DNA of 64,000 nt from Phialocephala subalpina (taxonomy: Eukaryota > Ascomycota > Leotiomycetes > Helotiales > Mollisiaceae): the NCBI GenBank assembly GCA_900073065.1, contig FJOG01000014.1, forward strand, positions 422,803-486,802, read 5' to 3'. Shown here piece after piece: positions 9,882-20,552 of the stretch (position 1 is its first letter; every line of letters starts with the position of its first letter). Both the position numbers and the translations under genes were made by a program. The notes under the pieces are model-generated. The model did not search any database and was not told where the DNA came from. It saw only the letters and a program-made list of their open reading frames with translations.

Positions 9882-11640
9882 GTGGAGTCTCCTAAAATTC
9901 TGTATCTGAAGCCTACCCAGACCTGCTCTGGTCTTGAGAATAAATCAAATGCGATTCGCGTATCATCATCAACCACTTTGTGAATTCGTGGCTTTCTGAG
10001 CATTCCATTGAAGCAACTAGCACCCACGTGCGAGTCACATGTCCGGAACTTTCTTGAAGTCGATGAGACGCGAAGAGGAGACGCGACCAAGCGATCAGCA
10101 GCTAAACAACAGCAACAATAACACATTGCAGCTTGCCTACCATGGCAAGAACTCGCCATCGAGGACTTTCCAAATTGTGTGGAACACGAGTCGATATTCG
10201 CAAACCGCGCATTATAAAGCGCTTGGGGTCCAGAACTCGGTCGAGGTTGCCTGTTGAGACAACCTTGTGAAATGACAAAATTTCTGACATCAAAAGAAGG
10301 ATCGAACGATTTCATCCGATTCCCGATTCATTCCGTTAGGTCTAGCTCTTGCAGCAGAAGGAGAAAGGGCGAGCACAAGTCCAGGACACCGTACCACCAA
10401 GAAATCTGCCCGCGCCATCACAACAAGTGTGGTGAGACTGATCGACAGCAGATTTGAAAGCGACGAGCATGACGCGCAAGCAAATGTCAGCGCTACCAGA
10501 ATCTTTGGTTTCGCCATCGCTCATCCTTCGGACTTGGCCGGCTTCCTGCAGTCTATTCACAGAAAGGTGGTGTTGCGATGCCCAGTTGGTTGCGCGCGAA
10601 ACCAAGTTTCTGACCCGATGCCTTCATTCCTCGACTGGCTGTGGGGCTGAGTGCAATCCCCCTCTTTCGATGCATCACATCCCAACAGAATACTTGCGCG
10701 CGCTGGTAAATGTAAGCACTAAGGTGCTGCCACGTCAGTACCACACCTCGGACATCGACGGCATTATGCTCTGGATGGATGTAATGGCTTGCCCTTTTGG
10801 ATTCGAATCCTTACCCCTCTTTCAGCTGGACGAGGGCTGAGGGAGTTTTGGTTTCACGCGCAACCAGGTGAGCCGGCTAATGTATACGAGGTGGTCGAGC
10901 AAATTTTCCCTGCTGTCATGCATAGAATGCAGTCGATCGAAGACATTTGCTTGCGCTCGCCAGCCACCTCGGACTCAGCACTGCCCCGCTGCCAATGACA
11001 CCACACCAACTCTTACACATCGCCGCGCGAGCGAAACCAAAGTGCGGTCAGTTGATAGCAGTCGACAGCAAATCCGCCCACCCAGTCTGCACTGCCTCGC
11101 GAACCGTTGCCCTTTCATCTCCACAAGACCAGGTTCGCCATATTCTGCCTTGCGCAGCAACAAGAAGGCAGACTGATCAGAGGCCTCCCATGCGCAACAT
11201 ACCGGTGATGCCGCCTACCTCTTCGGGAGGGAATCAGCCCTACCCCATTGCTGCCGCCATTCATTGTCGCAAATGCACGATGACTCTACACCCGATTCCC
11301 CTCATTCTTTGATGTACCCACCGACAGTGTCGCAAATGACCTGCAGTTTTTGAAGCCAGACTTTTTTCTGTCCAAACAAGTGGCCAGATGGGCAGCAGGT
11401 AGTCATCCTAGAGTCATGCAACAGAAACAATTGACGGCATCTGCACGCCCTTTTGTGGCAGCCTGCCGCCATCTCACAGCGGGTTTGTGATGACGGCCCC
11501 CAACTTGCACCCCATGCAATGCTTCTCGGCACCCACACCGAAGGGTGCCTGCCATCTGTGGCTGAGACCAGCCCAGACTCCACCTTGTTTCTTTCAACCA
11601 TAACCTTACATGGGTGGCCTCTAGGACTGCAGGACTTCAG
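9882..11640. other. Intergenic, no gene recognised
   Basis: Several overlapping open frames of 60-177 codons occur on both strands, none with a domain, signal peptide or plausible splice chain. I see no repeat or transposon end here. Confidence 0.4.
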
Positions 11641-11652
11641 TTTCTCAATTGG

Positions 11653-11660
11653 CATATAAG
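11653..11660 (+). promoter_or_regulatory. TATA-like element before the WW-domain gene
   Basis: CATATAAG lies about 110 bp before the first ATG and 215 bp before the preferred one. It is followed by a pyrimidine- and CA-rich leader (CATCCATCCACTCATAC, ATCTTCAACAACAATCAACC) typical of fungal 5' UTRs. Confidence 0.4.
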
Positions 11661-11770
11661 GAGTCTCCATTCCCTTCAATGATCAATTCCTATTCCTGCA
11701 TCCATCCACTCATACAAAGACATCGAGTCTCATCTCAAACATCTTCAACAACAATCAACCTCACTTAAGT

Positions 11771-12601
11771 TTGCTCTTCAACACCGTCAAACTGTCGAAG
11801 ACGTACGGAAGAACAACAACCTCTTACTACACCACCCCACCAACCACGTCCTACTACACAACAGCCGCAACCATGTCTCCCACAGCATTCAAGCAGCAAA
11901 TCTCGCAGCTTATCACCGACCTCGAGAAATGCGACGACCTCTGCCAAGCTATCAGAGCTAACCGCCGCGTCGGATCCACAACCGAAGCTCTCGATCTCCT
12001 GCAAAGCGACATTCTCTCATCGGCCACATCCATCGATTCACAATTTAAGACTCTTCGCTCAATAATCGGCTCACGGATGGATCTCGGCGATGAGGTCTCA
12101 CGAACAAATCTCAACCATTCGATCCAAGAACTGCAATTGACAGTCCAACCCCGCCTGAGTGAAATCGCTCACAAGCGACGAAGAGAACGCGACCCAATTG
12201 AAGTCCCAGGCTTCCGCAAACTCCACGAGCGATGGGTGAAGATCCATTTCGACGTTTCTGAGGCCCTCGACTCTCTCGGTCTCCGTCTCAAGTCTGTGAC
12301 CGTAACACCAAAGCCTGTTCTCAAGAAGACAAACCCAGAGCCAACAACCAGAGTCCCACGATACGATGAGCAGATCATCTCGAATAGGCAATTGGAGGAA
12401 TTCGTTGCGCATATGAAGAATTCTTGGGAAGAGAGGGAGTCAAGAGGGGAAATCTATTATGTCAATGCTTATGACAAGAAGACGCAGTGGGAACGACCAG
12501 CGGGTGCTTTCATCAAGGCGCTTCCTGCCAGGAAAACTGTCCGGGTTCAAGAACCAGAGCACTCGTACAGCGAGCGGTCGAACATCTCGAAGGGGTGGTA
12601 A
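11771..12601 (+). CDS. WW-domain protein of unknown function
   Basis: Single exon. The longest frame has 276 residues, but the first 34 (Thr/Tyr-rich, TTTSYYTTPPTTSYYTT) look like translated leader. MSPTAFKQQISQL at 11873 is the more likely start, giving 242 residues. The N-terminal half is helical and charged (DLEKCDDLCQAI, ALDLLQSDILSSATSID), suggesting a coiled-coil or helical bundle. Near the C-terminus, WEERESRGEIYYVNAYDKKT followed by QWERP is a complete WW domain, with both signature tryptophans, the central YY and the closing Pro. WW domains bind proline-rich ligands, so this is probably an adaptor, nuclear or cytoplasmic. No catalytic domain is visible. Confidence 0.75.
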   Translation: MLFNTVKLSKTYGRTTTSYYTTPPTTSYYTTAATMSPTAFKQQISQLITDLEKCDDLCQAIRANRRVGSTTEALDLLQSDILSSATSIDSQFKTLRSIIGSRMDLGDEVSRTNLNHSIQELQLTVQPRLSEIAHKRRRERDPIEVPGFRKLHERWVKIHFDVSEALDSLGLRLKSVTVTPKPVLKKTNPEPTTRVPRYDEQIISNRQLEEFVAHMKNSWEERESRGEIYYVNAYDKKTQWERPAGAFIKALPARKTVRVQEPEHSYSERSNISKGW

Positions 12602-12604
12602 ATG

Positions 12605-13910
12605 GGTTGATGGTTGACGATTTCTCTTTGTATTATGTATCATGACTGAACTTGGATGCGAGCGAGCGGGGTCACTTTTTGTACAGCATTGATTGGAAAG
12701 CGGGATGGATTTTGGGATTTGATACCAGGGCGTTGGAAAATTGGTTGGAGGTTGAGCTTTGCTCCCTTTTGCGTCGGCGAATGCATTGCATCAGATAGTT
12801 ACGTTGAGATTGCTGGAGGGTCTTCCCCGCGTCTCTTTTTTGTGGTAGATAGAATTCATTCTTCTTCACTACACCACTGTGCCTTCCTGAAGCATCTGTG
12901 ATATCTCATTCCCTGACTCAAATCGGCGAAGGATTCTCCAGGCACCCACACTCGGGATCTCGTCTCGCTTCTCCATGACTTTGTCATGAGAAATGGGGTA
13001 TCACGTGCTCTGCATCGTCTCACTCTCAAGTCTGCCAACCAGAGAAGTGCATGGCATCCTGAAACATTCACTCCCCTCTTCTGATATGATTCCTTTGCTG
13101 GCACGAAAGATTCAGAAACCTCAAGCTGTACCCTTAAAGCCCGTGACCAGACTTGTGACCAGCGGCATACCAAATCCAGCCGCCTCACTCCCACCCACCT
13201 CATTGGCTCACAAAACTTTTGTTGCACATCGCAAAAGCAGGGCCATGATTGTCAAATGTAGCTACAAATGGCAAAAAGTTCTGAGGAAAAGTTCGTCGCG
13301 GGATTTTGGGAGAAATTTCGACCTGTGATGATTTTCATGATACTTGAAGATCGGGTTTTCGGGTGATGTTGTTGTGAGATAAGCGCATTGAAATATCTTG
13401 AACGATTCTCATTTGTTTCGAGAATATATTTGAGCTTGCGAGTGCGAGGGTTGCGATGTTATGTGCTTTTCATGATGGAGGACTGTGGTGTTGGAGGCAG
13501 ACTTGAGGAAGTCGTTGAATTGAAGCGTTTATTTGGCGAATGGGTGGGGAACTTCCAATTGTAGCCACAGTTGGATGGGTCTTTGATGCGATTGTGCGCT
13601 TTGTTTGAACTGATTGATCGGGCTGTTGATTTGTTCCGAGTTTCATTGTGTTTTGAGGATATACTCACTCGCTTACCTGAGGAACGCCTCGTCGTCGGGG
13701 AAATTCTGGTCATGCATGTGCGCTTTATAAAATGGTGCTAGCTGCAGCATTTATTCCAGTTCAATGTTGTCGTTTGCTCTTCACGATTGAAAGGGCGTCG
13801 TTCGGTCGCATCGCGGTATTGTATCTTCAATTTATAAGTCCAGCGTCTATCACGTGCTCAACTACTCTTCTCTCTCGAACATCAGAAAACCCACGCCAAG
13901 AACTACAACC
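12605..13910. other. Intergenic, no gene recognised
   Basis: This region holds the 3' side of the WW-domain gene and the 3' end of the Cys-rich gene. Open frames of 60-123 codons occur on both strands with no domain. An 84-codon Ser/Thr-rich frame on the minus strand (13459-13713) cannot be supported further. Confidence 0.35.
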
Positions 13911-13915
13911 TCCCT

Positions 13916-14693
13916 TCAGCGGAGTATCAAAGTGGCACAGTGCCACAAAACTCGACCAGCAACAATGAGACCAATGAAATACACCCAGTGTAGAACCATA
14001 TTTTGCGCTAATCCCTCGGATCGGTTGGGACCGGTATTGCCTGGACCGATTCCGCTTGGACCGGTTATGCCTGGAATGCCTCCGGGCTTATGAAAAGTCA
14101 GCTTCTTTTATGCTTAATTCAGAAGTGGAAGGTGAGGTGTAAAACTCACAGGCACGCAAACCCAAGTCCCAGTCGAGCTGTCACAAGTCATGCTAGGACC
14201 GCAGTCGGCTAGCAATTCCCAGTTTAGCTGCCCAGCAGCGTCGTAGCCGCAGACTTGCTGTTTAGCTTGTTAGCTCTGTTCAAAGGATAAAAGTACACGT
14301 GATAATTATTTGAGGTTGGGGTTGGGTTTGTGGATGAAGAAAGGGTGGGAGACTTGCAGCTTGAGTACCTGAGCAGCTATATGTGCCGCCAGTGCAGGAT
14401 CGGGCCTCGATCTGGGCTTCAGAAGAAGGGGGAGGAGTGGCAGTAGGACCGCAGTCGGCTAGCAATTCCCAGTTTAGCTGCCCAGCAGCGTCGTAGCCGC
14501 AGACTTGCTGTTTAGCTTGTTAGCTCTGTTCAAAGGATAAAAGTACACGTGATAATTATTTGAGGTTGGGGTTGGGTTTGTGGATGAAGAAAGGGTGGGA
14601 GACTTGCAGCTTGAGTACCTGAGCAGCTATATGTGCCGCCAGTGCAGGATCGGGCCTCGATCTGGGCTTCAGAAGAAGGGGGAGGAGTGGCAG
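13916..14693 (-). CDS. Cysteine-rich secreted protein with CBM19-like module, 5' end missing
   Basis: Three exon pieces can be read. The first (about 14390-14445, in the copy nearest the rest of the gene) reads IEARSCTGGTYSCS. After an intron come VCGYDAAGQLNWELLADCGP and SMTCDSSTGTWVCVP. After a 63-nt intron (14087-14149) comes a Gly/Pro-rich tail (PGGIPGITGPSGIGPGNTGP) ending in a hydrophobic stretch. The Cys spacing resembles the CBM19 type of chitin-binding module, which suggests a cell-wall or extracellular location; this is an inference from spacing only. No start codon or signal peptide is found. The upstream sequence is cut exactly at the edge of a 250-bp duplication that also repeats the first exon, so the 5' end was probably lost in assembly. 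Confidence 0.45.
14194..14693. repeat. Perfect 250-bp tandem duplication (14194-14443 and 14444-14693)
   Basis: The 250 bases from TAGGACCGCAGTCGGC to GGAGGAGTGGCAG occur twice head to tail with no difference that I can see. They cover an intron and two exon pieces of the Cys-rich gene. The length equals that of the two other duplications in the window. Confidence 0.95.
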
Positions 14694-14699
14694 ACTATC

Positions 14700-15470
14700 T
14701 CAGCACGTTGGGGTGAAAGTTGTGATTCTGTTGAGCTCGCCCGAGCGGCTTCCCCAAGCTGTGCTCGGAGATTTAATTATTCACGCATCGAATGACTTTC
14801 CAAATGCTTATGCTCAACTCGTCGAAGTAGACTAACTTTAAGAAATGAATTATGTCTCTGGTTCTCCATACTCAGAAAATGATAAGTTTGGTTTAGAGAT
14901 TTCGTTACAGTAAGCTGAAAGAGTAGGGGGCTCGCTTAAGCCGGAGATGTGGGGTAATTCTACTGTACCCCGCCTTTCCCGTCTTCAACCTCGAATAGTT
15001 TCACATCGTACATTCGCAATGTGATGCATACGAGCCCTCGATGCATCTCAGAGGGACAGGTTAACAGGCCAGCGAATTTGGAAAAGATTGATTCAGTCGA
15101 GAACTGCAGCAGATCATGGAGGTATTGTTGCTGCATTGACAATATGTGGCGACGCGGTTCAAGCAGCCATCTGATTTCTCATTATTCTTGTATTAATGTC
15201 CTAAAATACGTGGAACAGAGTAGGTCTCGACTGCTAATAACTTTTACAGACACGACCTCGGGATATCCTGCGAGATCTTCAGCGGCGAAGCAATCGCAAG
15301 GCCATCTCATTGGGCCACTCCTGAAAACCTATACAATGGCGTACTAGGCTCAAGGCTCTTGGATCTCAACTGACAAAATAGTAATACAAGCACTTCGATA
15401 TTTTCAGCATCTTCAAAGTCCAAATTTTCATTATACATCCTATCTCGAGCTTCGAATAAAGCCTAAGACA
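14700..15470. other. Intergenic, no gene recognised
   Basis: AT-richer DNA that should contain the lost 5' part and promoter of the Cys-rich gene. I find no start codon with a signal peptide here. The frames at 15021-15347 and 14960-15142 have no recognisable content. Confidence 0.35.
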
Positions 15471-15477
15471 AGCAAAA

Positions 15478-15780
15478 TGGGTTACGTCGAGAATTGCTGC
15501 AAGCTCTGCGCCGTATCCTTCAACATCGCCCGTGTCTGCACAAAGAACGAACCGCCCTCATCAGCATGGGGCTACAGCTCCCCACGCTCGTACTACACGG
15601 CAAACGAGGAGAGAGCCGCTGCACTGTTTTCGAGAAGGAGATAAATAGTGGCTGCGAGAACCTAGGGCGGGTATAGTGGTTGGCGGATTGGTGTAGAGGA
15701 GATGAAAGCCGGTCATTCCCCACCATGCTGCGTTGAGGTTGATGAGGCTGACATGGATCTTAACCTTACTAGTTAAATGC
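15478..15780 (+). pseudogene. Relic of a fungal F-box-family gene
   Basis: An ATG at 15478 opens MGYVENCCKLCAVSFNIARV, followed by CTKNEPPSSAWGY and a stop 55 codons in. The CxxCxVSFNI(G/A)R start is the signature beginning of a large fungal family of F-box-type proteins. About 100 bp on, in another frame, GVEEMKAGHSPPCCVEVDEA matches the VEEMxGC block of the same family. The spacing is far too short and the frames do not connect, so this is a decayed copy. An AT-rich leader with a CA-rich segment precedes the ATG. Confidence 0.45.
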
Positions 15781-15784
15781 CCCT

Positions 15785-16114
15785 GTCGCACTAAAAGTCG
15801 TAAGCGGCGCCGGTCGATGGGATACGTCCACTTGGTCAAATGGCGTATTGCGCATGGTTTGAGCTTCATGGGATTGGAGGGAGAATTTCATGCTACACAA
15901 TTTCCGAGCGTTGACTACCTACTAATCATTCCCTCAACAAGGATGAAGCGCCCGAGTCCCGTAGGCTCGATGTAATGGTGCAGCATTACCAAAAGACATT
16001 TAGGCAACCATCCAGGGCTAGACAACATTTTAATAAGTATCTAGATAAACCCACGATTTCCCGAAACAGCTTACGTTCTCCTTAAATCGACAGCAAAACG
16101 ACTTCAATTCCAGA
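15785..16114. other. Intergenic / 5' leader of the 834-residue gene
   Basis: An 80-codon frame (15733-15975) has no recognisable content. The last 70 bases before 16115 are A- and C-rich, like a fungal 5' leader. Confidence 0.3.
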
Positions 16115-18619
16115 ATGGACTTTTCAGCAAGAATTCTAGATCTAGTTCGGGCTTCCGCCGACAACGTGGTGAAAGGAAGTAGCGTAGTCGATGTCAGCCG
16201 CGAGCTGTATACCTGGATCGTACGGGAGCGCATTCCGGAATCAGCATTCAATTACTGTGCCGAGCTTGTTACTTGCGTCACCCATCCAAACGAGTACGGA
16301 CTACAGCTGCGGGATAACCTTGCAAAGCCAACTTCTAAGACGACAAAAATTAGTGGGCTCAACATCAACCTCGCAGGCTCAGTAGGCAGACTGATGTCGT
16401 TTGATATCGACTACTGTTATATGGTGACTACTGTGGCGGTGGTCATGGAATTTCACGATATGGCCTTTGCGAGTACTGTTCTGTGCAATATGGCACTGGA
16501 TAAGGGGGGTCACGACGGGGGCGTCGTTTATCCATATGACATTAGGAGGACTCGGATCAAACCTGTCATCACCAAGATCGTGGATAGTATTGCGCTCAAC
16601 GTCGTCAATTGTGGCCATACACTTCAAGCCCTTCCGGATGAACTCCAGGGCCTATGCATTCATGTCACCGATCCTGAAACCTTTGCTGCAGTCATCATGG
16701 CTGTTCAGCGAGCTACCGAAAATATTGTACTACTATGCGACGTCCTTTACGGAGATGTCATTGCTTGGCTTATAGCTCATTTCATGGGTATAATAGAGAT
16801 ATCAATCGCGGGCAAGAGAACCTTCGAGAAGAGATGTGGAAGTAGAGAGGTTAGGGCTACGGTGGTGGTGGTGCACCGATGCTCAACGAGGGTGGACGGC
16901 CATCCAAATCTCGGGGAGACTGCATTTTTGGAATTGTCCACCAATACAAGTGGCGTGAAAAAAACGGTGTTACAAGCTGGGCCAAGCTGGCGCAGTGGAC
17001 CTACTCCTACGGCACGCATGGCCTTGTATGATACTTCCAATATCAGCAAGAGACGTCCCACGCGTTCTCTTCGGAATGAGGAACTACACACATTCCTGAC
17101 GCCCTCTGAAATTTCAGATATTCAGCTGAATGCTCAAGCAGTTTTGGACTGGCTGCTAAATCTACATATCAAGCCGGAGAACAGGACAGTGGCAGTGGGA
17201 TTCGGCATCAATCTAAGCTCGAATCAAGGCAGTCTTCCAAACATCGGGTCCCTCCTCTCCAACTGGCCGGGACTTTTGCACAAAAACTTTGGAGGCCCGC
17301 TAAGGTCTTTGGTGATCTTCACACCCCCAACGGAGACCTCAAGAGAGAAGCATGCTAATCGAGGGAAGCATGGCAGTAAGGTAGCCTGGGCGGACATTCT
17401 CGAATGTTTCCCGACTATAAGGACTCTCCTTGACAACATTAGACCACGCTGCAGATGCAACTCGTGCCAAAACGAAACCCCTGTGGACTACAATTACCGC
17501 CAGCCCGGGTGTCTTCCAGCAATGGCCTTGACAGTTCTTCTAACACTCCTAAGTCACGCTATCACAGATGGTTTTGGAGCAGTAGATGTTTCTGGAATTT
17601 GCCAATCCAAGATAGAACTACCCAGTCTTGCCATGCAGAAGGTTTTGAGTGAATTGATATTTGATAAGAGGGTGCTTTGGAGGACCTGGTTTTCTATTGC
17701 AGCTCTCAATGTTTTGGGCTGCTCATTGGGTGATTCACTAGAAGCGCCTGACCACGAAGTAGAAGAAGGTGCAAGTGAGCCTGTGGCGGTGCAGTATGGT
17801 TCACTTGTCATAGTTGCCAAATGGGTCGATCTGACAGTCGAGCAACATTTCCAGGGCTGTTTCGGATTTCACTGCACAGAAGGCTCGCTGGTTGAGGTCG
17901 GCGACGAATATGCAGTTGTGTACAGTGAGAAATCAATGCAACCGCCAGAAGCATTGGGGGACACTTCTTGGACTTTTAGCTCATCAAATGATTACGAGAG
18001 CCCATCAGGAGATTCGAACGATATCATAGATGCCTGGGAAGCTAAGAGCAACTCGGGAGAAACTTCGATGGCAAACATTTGTGTCAACACGGCAATCATT
18101 GGGGCCGGTTCGCCTTACAGACTCCTGACTATGATAAAGAGTGACGGGTATCTGAGGATTGTAGATCCGTCTGAGATCCTTGCGGCTTTGTCAAAAAGCG
18201 AAACTTTTCAATCCGGACACGGCGGATCCCATCCGGTGGACGCTTGCCTTGACCGAAAATACATCAGTTTTTGGACTTTCGATGAGTTATTAGGAGCATG
18301 GGATAACTCGAACTATACATATGACAGGAACACACAAGCAGTCGTACCGTTGAACATGGCGACTGCCATCATAATTGGGGGTCCAGTGGTTGACAACTTG
18401 CCGATGTACTATGTGACCACCAATATAGAGACTTATCTTGAGCTGAATGTTGCAATGGCGCTGTCACCATTCGACGGGTGTTTGATAAAGAGAAGGGACG
18501 ATTGTCTTCCGTGTGCGATAGCAAGACTGAAAGACCTACAAGAAGTTTGTTGGTCTAATGGCCCGCGGATACTAATTTGTGATAAGGGAATTAGGCCGCT
18601 TGGATTGATTGCTAATTAG
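16115..18619 (+). CDS. Large fungal-specific protein of unknown function (834 aa)
   Basis: Uninterrupted single exon of 834 residues. No enzymatic domain is recognised. It resembles large uncharacterised ascomycete proteins that share a central Cys cluster followed by a Cys/Ala/Ile-rich helical block: here CRCNSC, then PGCLPAMALTVLLTLLSHAI and TDGFGAVDVSG. Other blocks are a hydrophobic helix (DVLYGDVIAWLIAHFMGIIE), a basic middle region and a Ser/Asp/Glu-rich stretch (SSSNDYESPSGDSND). The C-terminus reads DCLPCAIARLKDLQEVCW. There is no signal peptide and no clear membrane-spanning segment. An intronless frame this long, next to F-box relics and repeats, suggests an accessory gene. I cannot assign a role. 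Confidence 0.8.
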   Translation: MDFSARILDLVRASADNVVKGSSVVDVSRELYTWIVRERIPESAFNYCAELVTCVTHPNEYGLQLRDNLAKPTSKTTKISGLNINLAGSVGRLMSFDIDYCYMVTTVAVVMEFHDMAFASTVLCNMALDKGGHDGGVVYPYDIRRTRIKPVITKIVDSIALNVVNCGHTLQALPDELQGLCIHVTDPETFAAVIMAVQRATENIVLLCDVLYGDVIAWLIAHFMGIIEISIAGKRTFEKRCGSREVRATVVVVHRCSTRVDGHPNLGETAFLELSTNTSGVKKTVLQAGPSWRSGPTPTARMALYDTSNISKRRPTRSLRNEELHTFLTPSEISDIQLNAQAVLDWLLNLHIKPENRTVAVGFGINLSSNQGSLPNIGSLLSNWPGLLHKNFGGPLRSLVIFTPPTETSREKHANRGKHGSKVAWADILECFPTIRTLLDNIRPRCRCNSCQNETPVDYNYRQPGCLPAMALTVLLTLLSHAITDGFGAVDVSGICQSKIELPSLAMQKVLSELIFDKRVLWRTWFSIAALNVLGCSLGDSLEAPDHEVEEGASEPVAVQYGSLVIVAKWVDLTVEQHFQGCFGFHCTEGSLVEVGDEYAVVYSEKSMQPPEALGDTSWTFSSSNDYESPSGDSNDIIDAWEAKSNSGETSMANICVNTAIIGAGSPYRLLTMIKSDGYLRIVDPSEILAALSKSETFQSGHGGSHPVDACLDRKYISFWTFDELLGAWDNSNYTYDRNTQAVVPLNMATAIIIGGPVVDNLPMYYVTTNIETYLELNVAMALSPFDGCLIKRRDDCLPCAIARLKDLQEVCWSNGPRILICDKGIRPLGLIAN

Positions 18620-18624
18620 GGAAA

Positions 18625-18890
18625 GGGATAGGGTGTCTTAATTTCTCAATCCATGATAATTCTCAAAGCCTTCTTTGGGAATTGTAAACATAATTTGGCG
18701 CCGGTGTTTAACGAAAATTACGCAAATGGTTGCATTGGTACTATCATTGAGAAGGGTAGTTATCAAAGCGATGATAATGCATCCTATGCTAATGATAATC
18801 TATTCGTTGATACTCTTGTGCCTATTCCCTTAGTCACAGGATTGAAACCGTCGTAGTGCAGAAGTCACAGGATACAGTATATAGGACACA
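18625..18890. other. 3' flank, nothing recognised
   Basis: AT-rich DNA between the 834-residue gene and the dispersed repeat. A 67-codon frame (18653-18856) has low-complexity content (YANDNLF, SDDNASYAND) and no support as a gene. Confidence 0.3.
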
Positions 18891-18891
18891 C

Positions 18892-19062
18892 TTCTTACGA
18901 CGGAAGAGTCTCAGAACGATCGATTCTGCGCACTGATATCACGTGAATAAGCCTCCTACACTTAGTGTTTTAGGTGTGTGAGGATATAAGGTGGCCTTTG
19001 GATCTCTGGTAGAATCAAGGAATTTTTGCACTATTTTGCCCCCCTACAAGTGATTATTCTGA
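18892..19062 (+). repeat. Dispersed repeat copy 1
   Basis: About 170 bp from CAGAACGATCGATTCTGCGC to TGATTATTCTGACAAAG. A second copy, roughly 90% similar, lies at 26080-26232 in inverted orientation, and a third, altered copy at 36184-36400. Most differences are C/T or G/A. There is no coding capacity and I see no target-site duplication. It could be a small non-autonomous transposon or part of a larger element. Confidence 0.7.
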
Positions 19063-19126
19063 CAAAGAGGCCCTAGGGGAGCACGCGACTCAACTAATAC
19101 CAAAGCAACGGAATGAATACTACTAA

Positions 19127-19810
19127 CAGCTCAGAATAAATTTTTGAAAACGCATGATCGGCAAAACAACCTTGCCACGCCTATCCCAACCAAGTCCCGT
19201 CCACTGTCCCTTATGATCGTACAACTCCGTCTCCTCCTGTGAGCCTGGCTCTCGACCGTATTTCTCGACTGGAAGATGCCGATAGCCGGGAAGTCAAGGC
19301 ATGTACTTCGGAGCCATGAAGTTCTTGCGTCGCTCCGCAAGGAAAGGCTAGAAATGACATTCGCTGACGATGTTGTATTCAGGAGCTGTTAAGTTGACAG
19401 GGTTGAGATTGTATGGTTTGAAGATTGGGTAGAGTTGCTTGTTTGCGAGTCCCATGCAGGTAGCGGCGCAGATACCGTATCTGAGGAAGACTTGATCGAA
19501 GATAAGGCGGAGGATTTCTTCTGCAAGCTTGAGGAGAGGGGAGCGTGCGCGTGTAAGAGCTTTGATGTCGGAGAGGGATGGCAGTGATCCTAAGAATACG
19601 TCAGTGGGCGGACTAGAGATTGAAGTCGAAGAGTTTACCTTTACTTCGCAGTACGAGCTTTGCATGTTGAGACGGTGAGGATGACGGGGCTTGATTAGAA
19701 GACGTCATGATTGCTACCAACTCTTGTAGACGCATGTTTGCTGCTGTTTTTGAGTGTTTGTGACGTTGTTCGTTGAGAGTGGTGAAGTGTTTGCGAGAAC
19801 GAAGTTGCAC
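19127..19810 (-). pseudogene. F-box protein gene with frameshift
   Basis: The first exon (about 19638-19810) encodes MQLRSRKHFTTLNEQRHKHS to AKLVLRSKG. After an intron of about 50 nt ending TTCTTAG, GSLPSLSDIKALTRARSPLL leads into LKLAEEILRLIFDQVFLRYG, an F-box-like start, and LANKQLYPIFKPYNLNPVNL. The frame stops at 19348. The next coherent pieces, RKNFMAPKYMP and then LPVEKYGREPGSQEETELYD through WTGLGWDRRGKVVLPIM to a stop near 19127, are in two other frames. F-box proteins select substrates for SCF ubiquitin ligases. This one would need at least two indels repaired to be whole, so it is probably inactive. Confidence 0.5.
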
Positions 19811-19814
19811 GCTT

Positions 19815-20550
19815 ACCGAAGCCGCCTTTACAAGAGCCTTGACTTATAAAGATGACTATCCAATTTACGCGCACTTGGAAAGCTCTCTTTTTCTACCCGA
19901 TTTACGGCACTGTTCAACCGGCTTTTCAAAACTTTGCAGAAACTCACCTTCAACCACCCCTCCTCGGCTTGCCCCACCTCAGCCACTAGTCCGCTAAAGA
20001 TCAACCGAGCCTCCCGACCTCTACATAGATTTAAATAAGCATTTTTGCTTTCGGGAAAAAGTCTCAAATGAAGGTCTTAAGCACGCAGGACAGCCCCATC
20101 AGGCGTGGATAATGAGTTAGATGAGCTTTCAGATCTACTTCGCACACCGAGATCAGCCTTTCCCCGGGACGGTAGTGTCGATAAGTTGGGTTGTGCCGTG
20201 AGGCCACCTGTCATTCTGTTTTGCATTTTTTGAAGTTTTCGGAGTGAATTGTTCGGGAAGAGGAGTTCCTCCTCTCCTTCCAATTATTTTTTTTCCTTCA
20301 AACCTTTTTGAGGGTGATTGACTCGTCGAAGTCGTCAATTTTGACAAGCGAAGCTGTGAGGACGAAGCGAGGAGGCCAAACAACATATCGATAGCGCTGA
20401 GTCACTTGTGTTCACAACCAGTTAGGGGCGATAGAGAAGGTTGAAACGAATGCCTGCAACTGAGAAAGTGGTTAAGAAAGTCTATTTATTGTCCCAAATA
20501 GCGCCAACCTTGCATGCCCCCTACATCCCTATGAAACACAATCCCAACAT
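19815..20550. other. Intergenic, no gene recognised
   Basis: Between the F-box pseudogene promoter and the 3' end of the next gene. Frames of 60-79 codons on both strands show no domain or splice chain. Confidence 0.35.
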
Positions 20551-20552
20551 AC

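Noticed and set aside
9782..11312. Open frames of 120-177 codons between the oxygenase relic and the WW gene
   Set aside because: Overlapping frames on both strands, none with a domain, signal peptide or splice pattern; composition is that of translated non-coding DNA.
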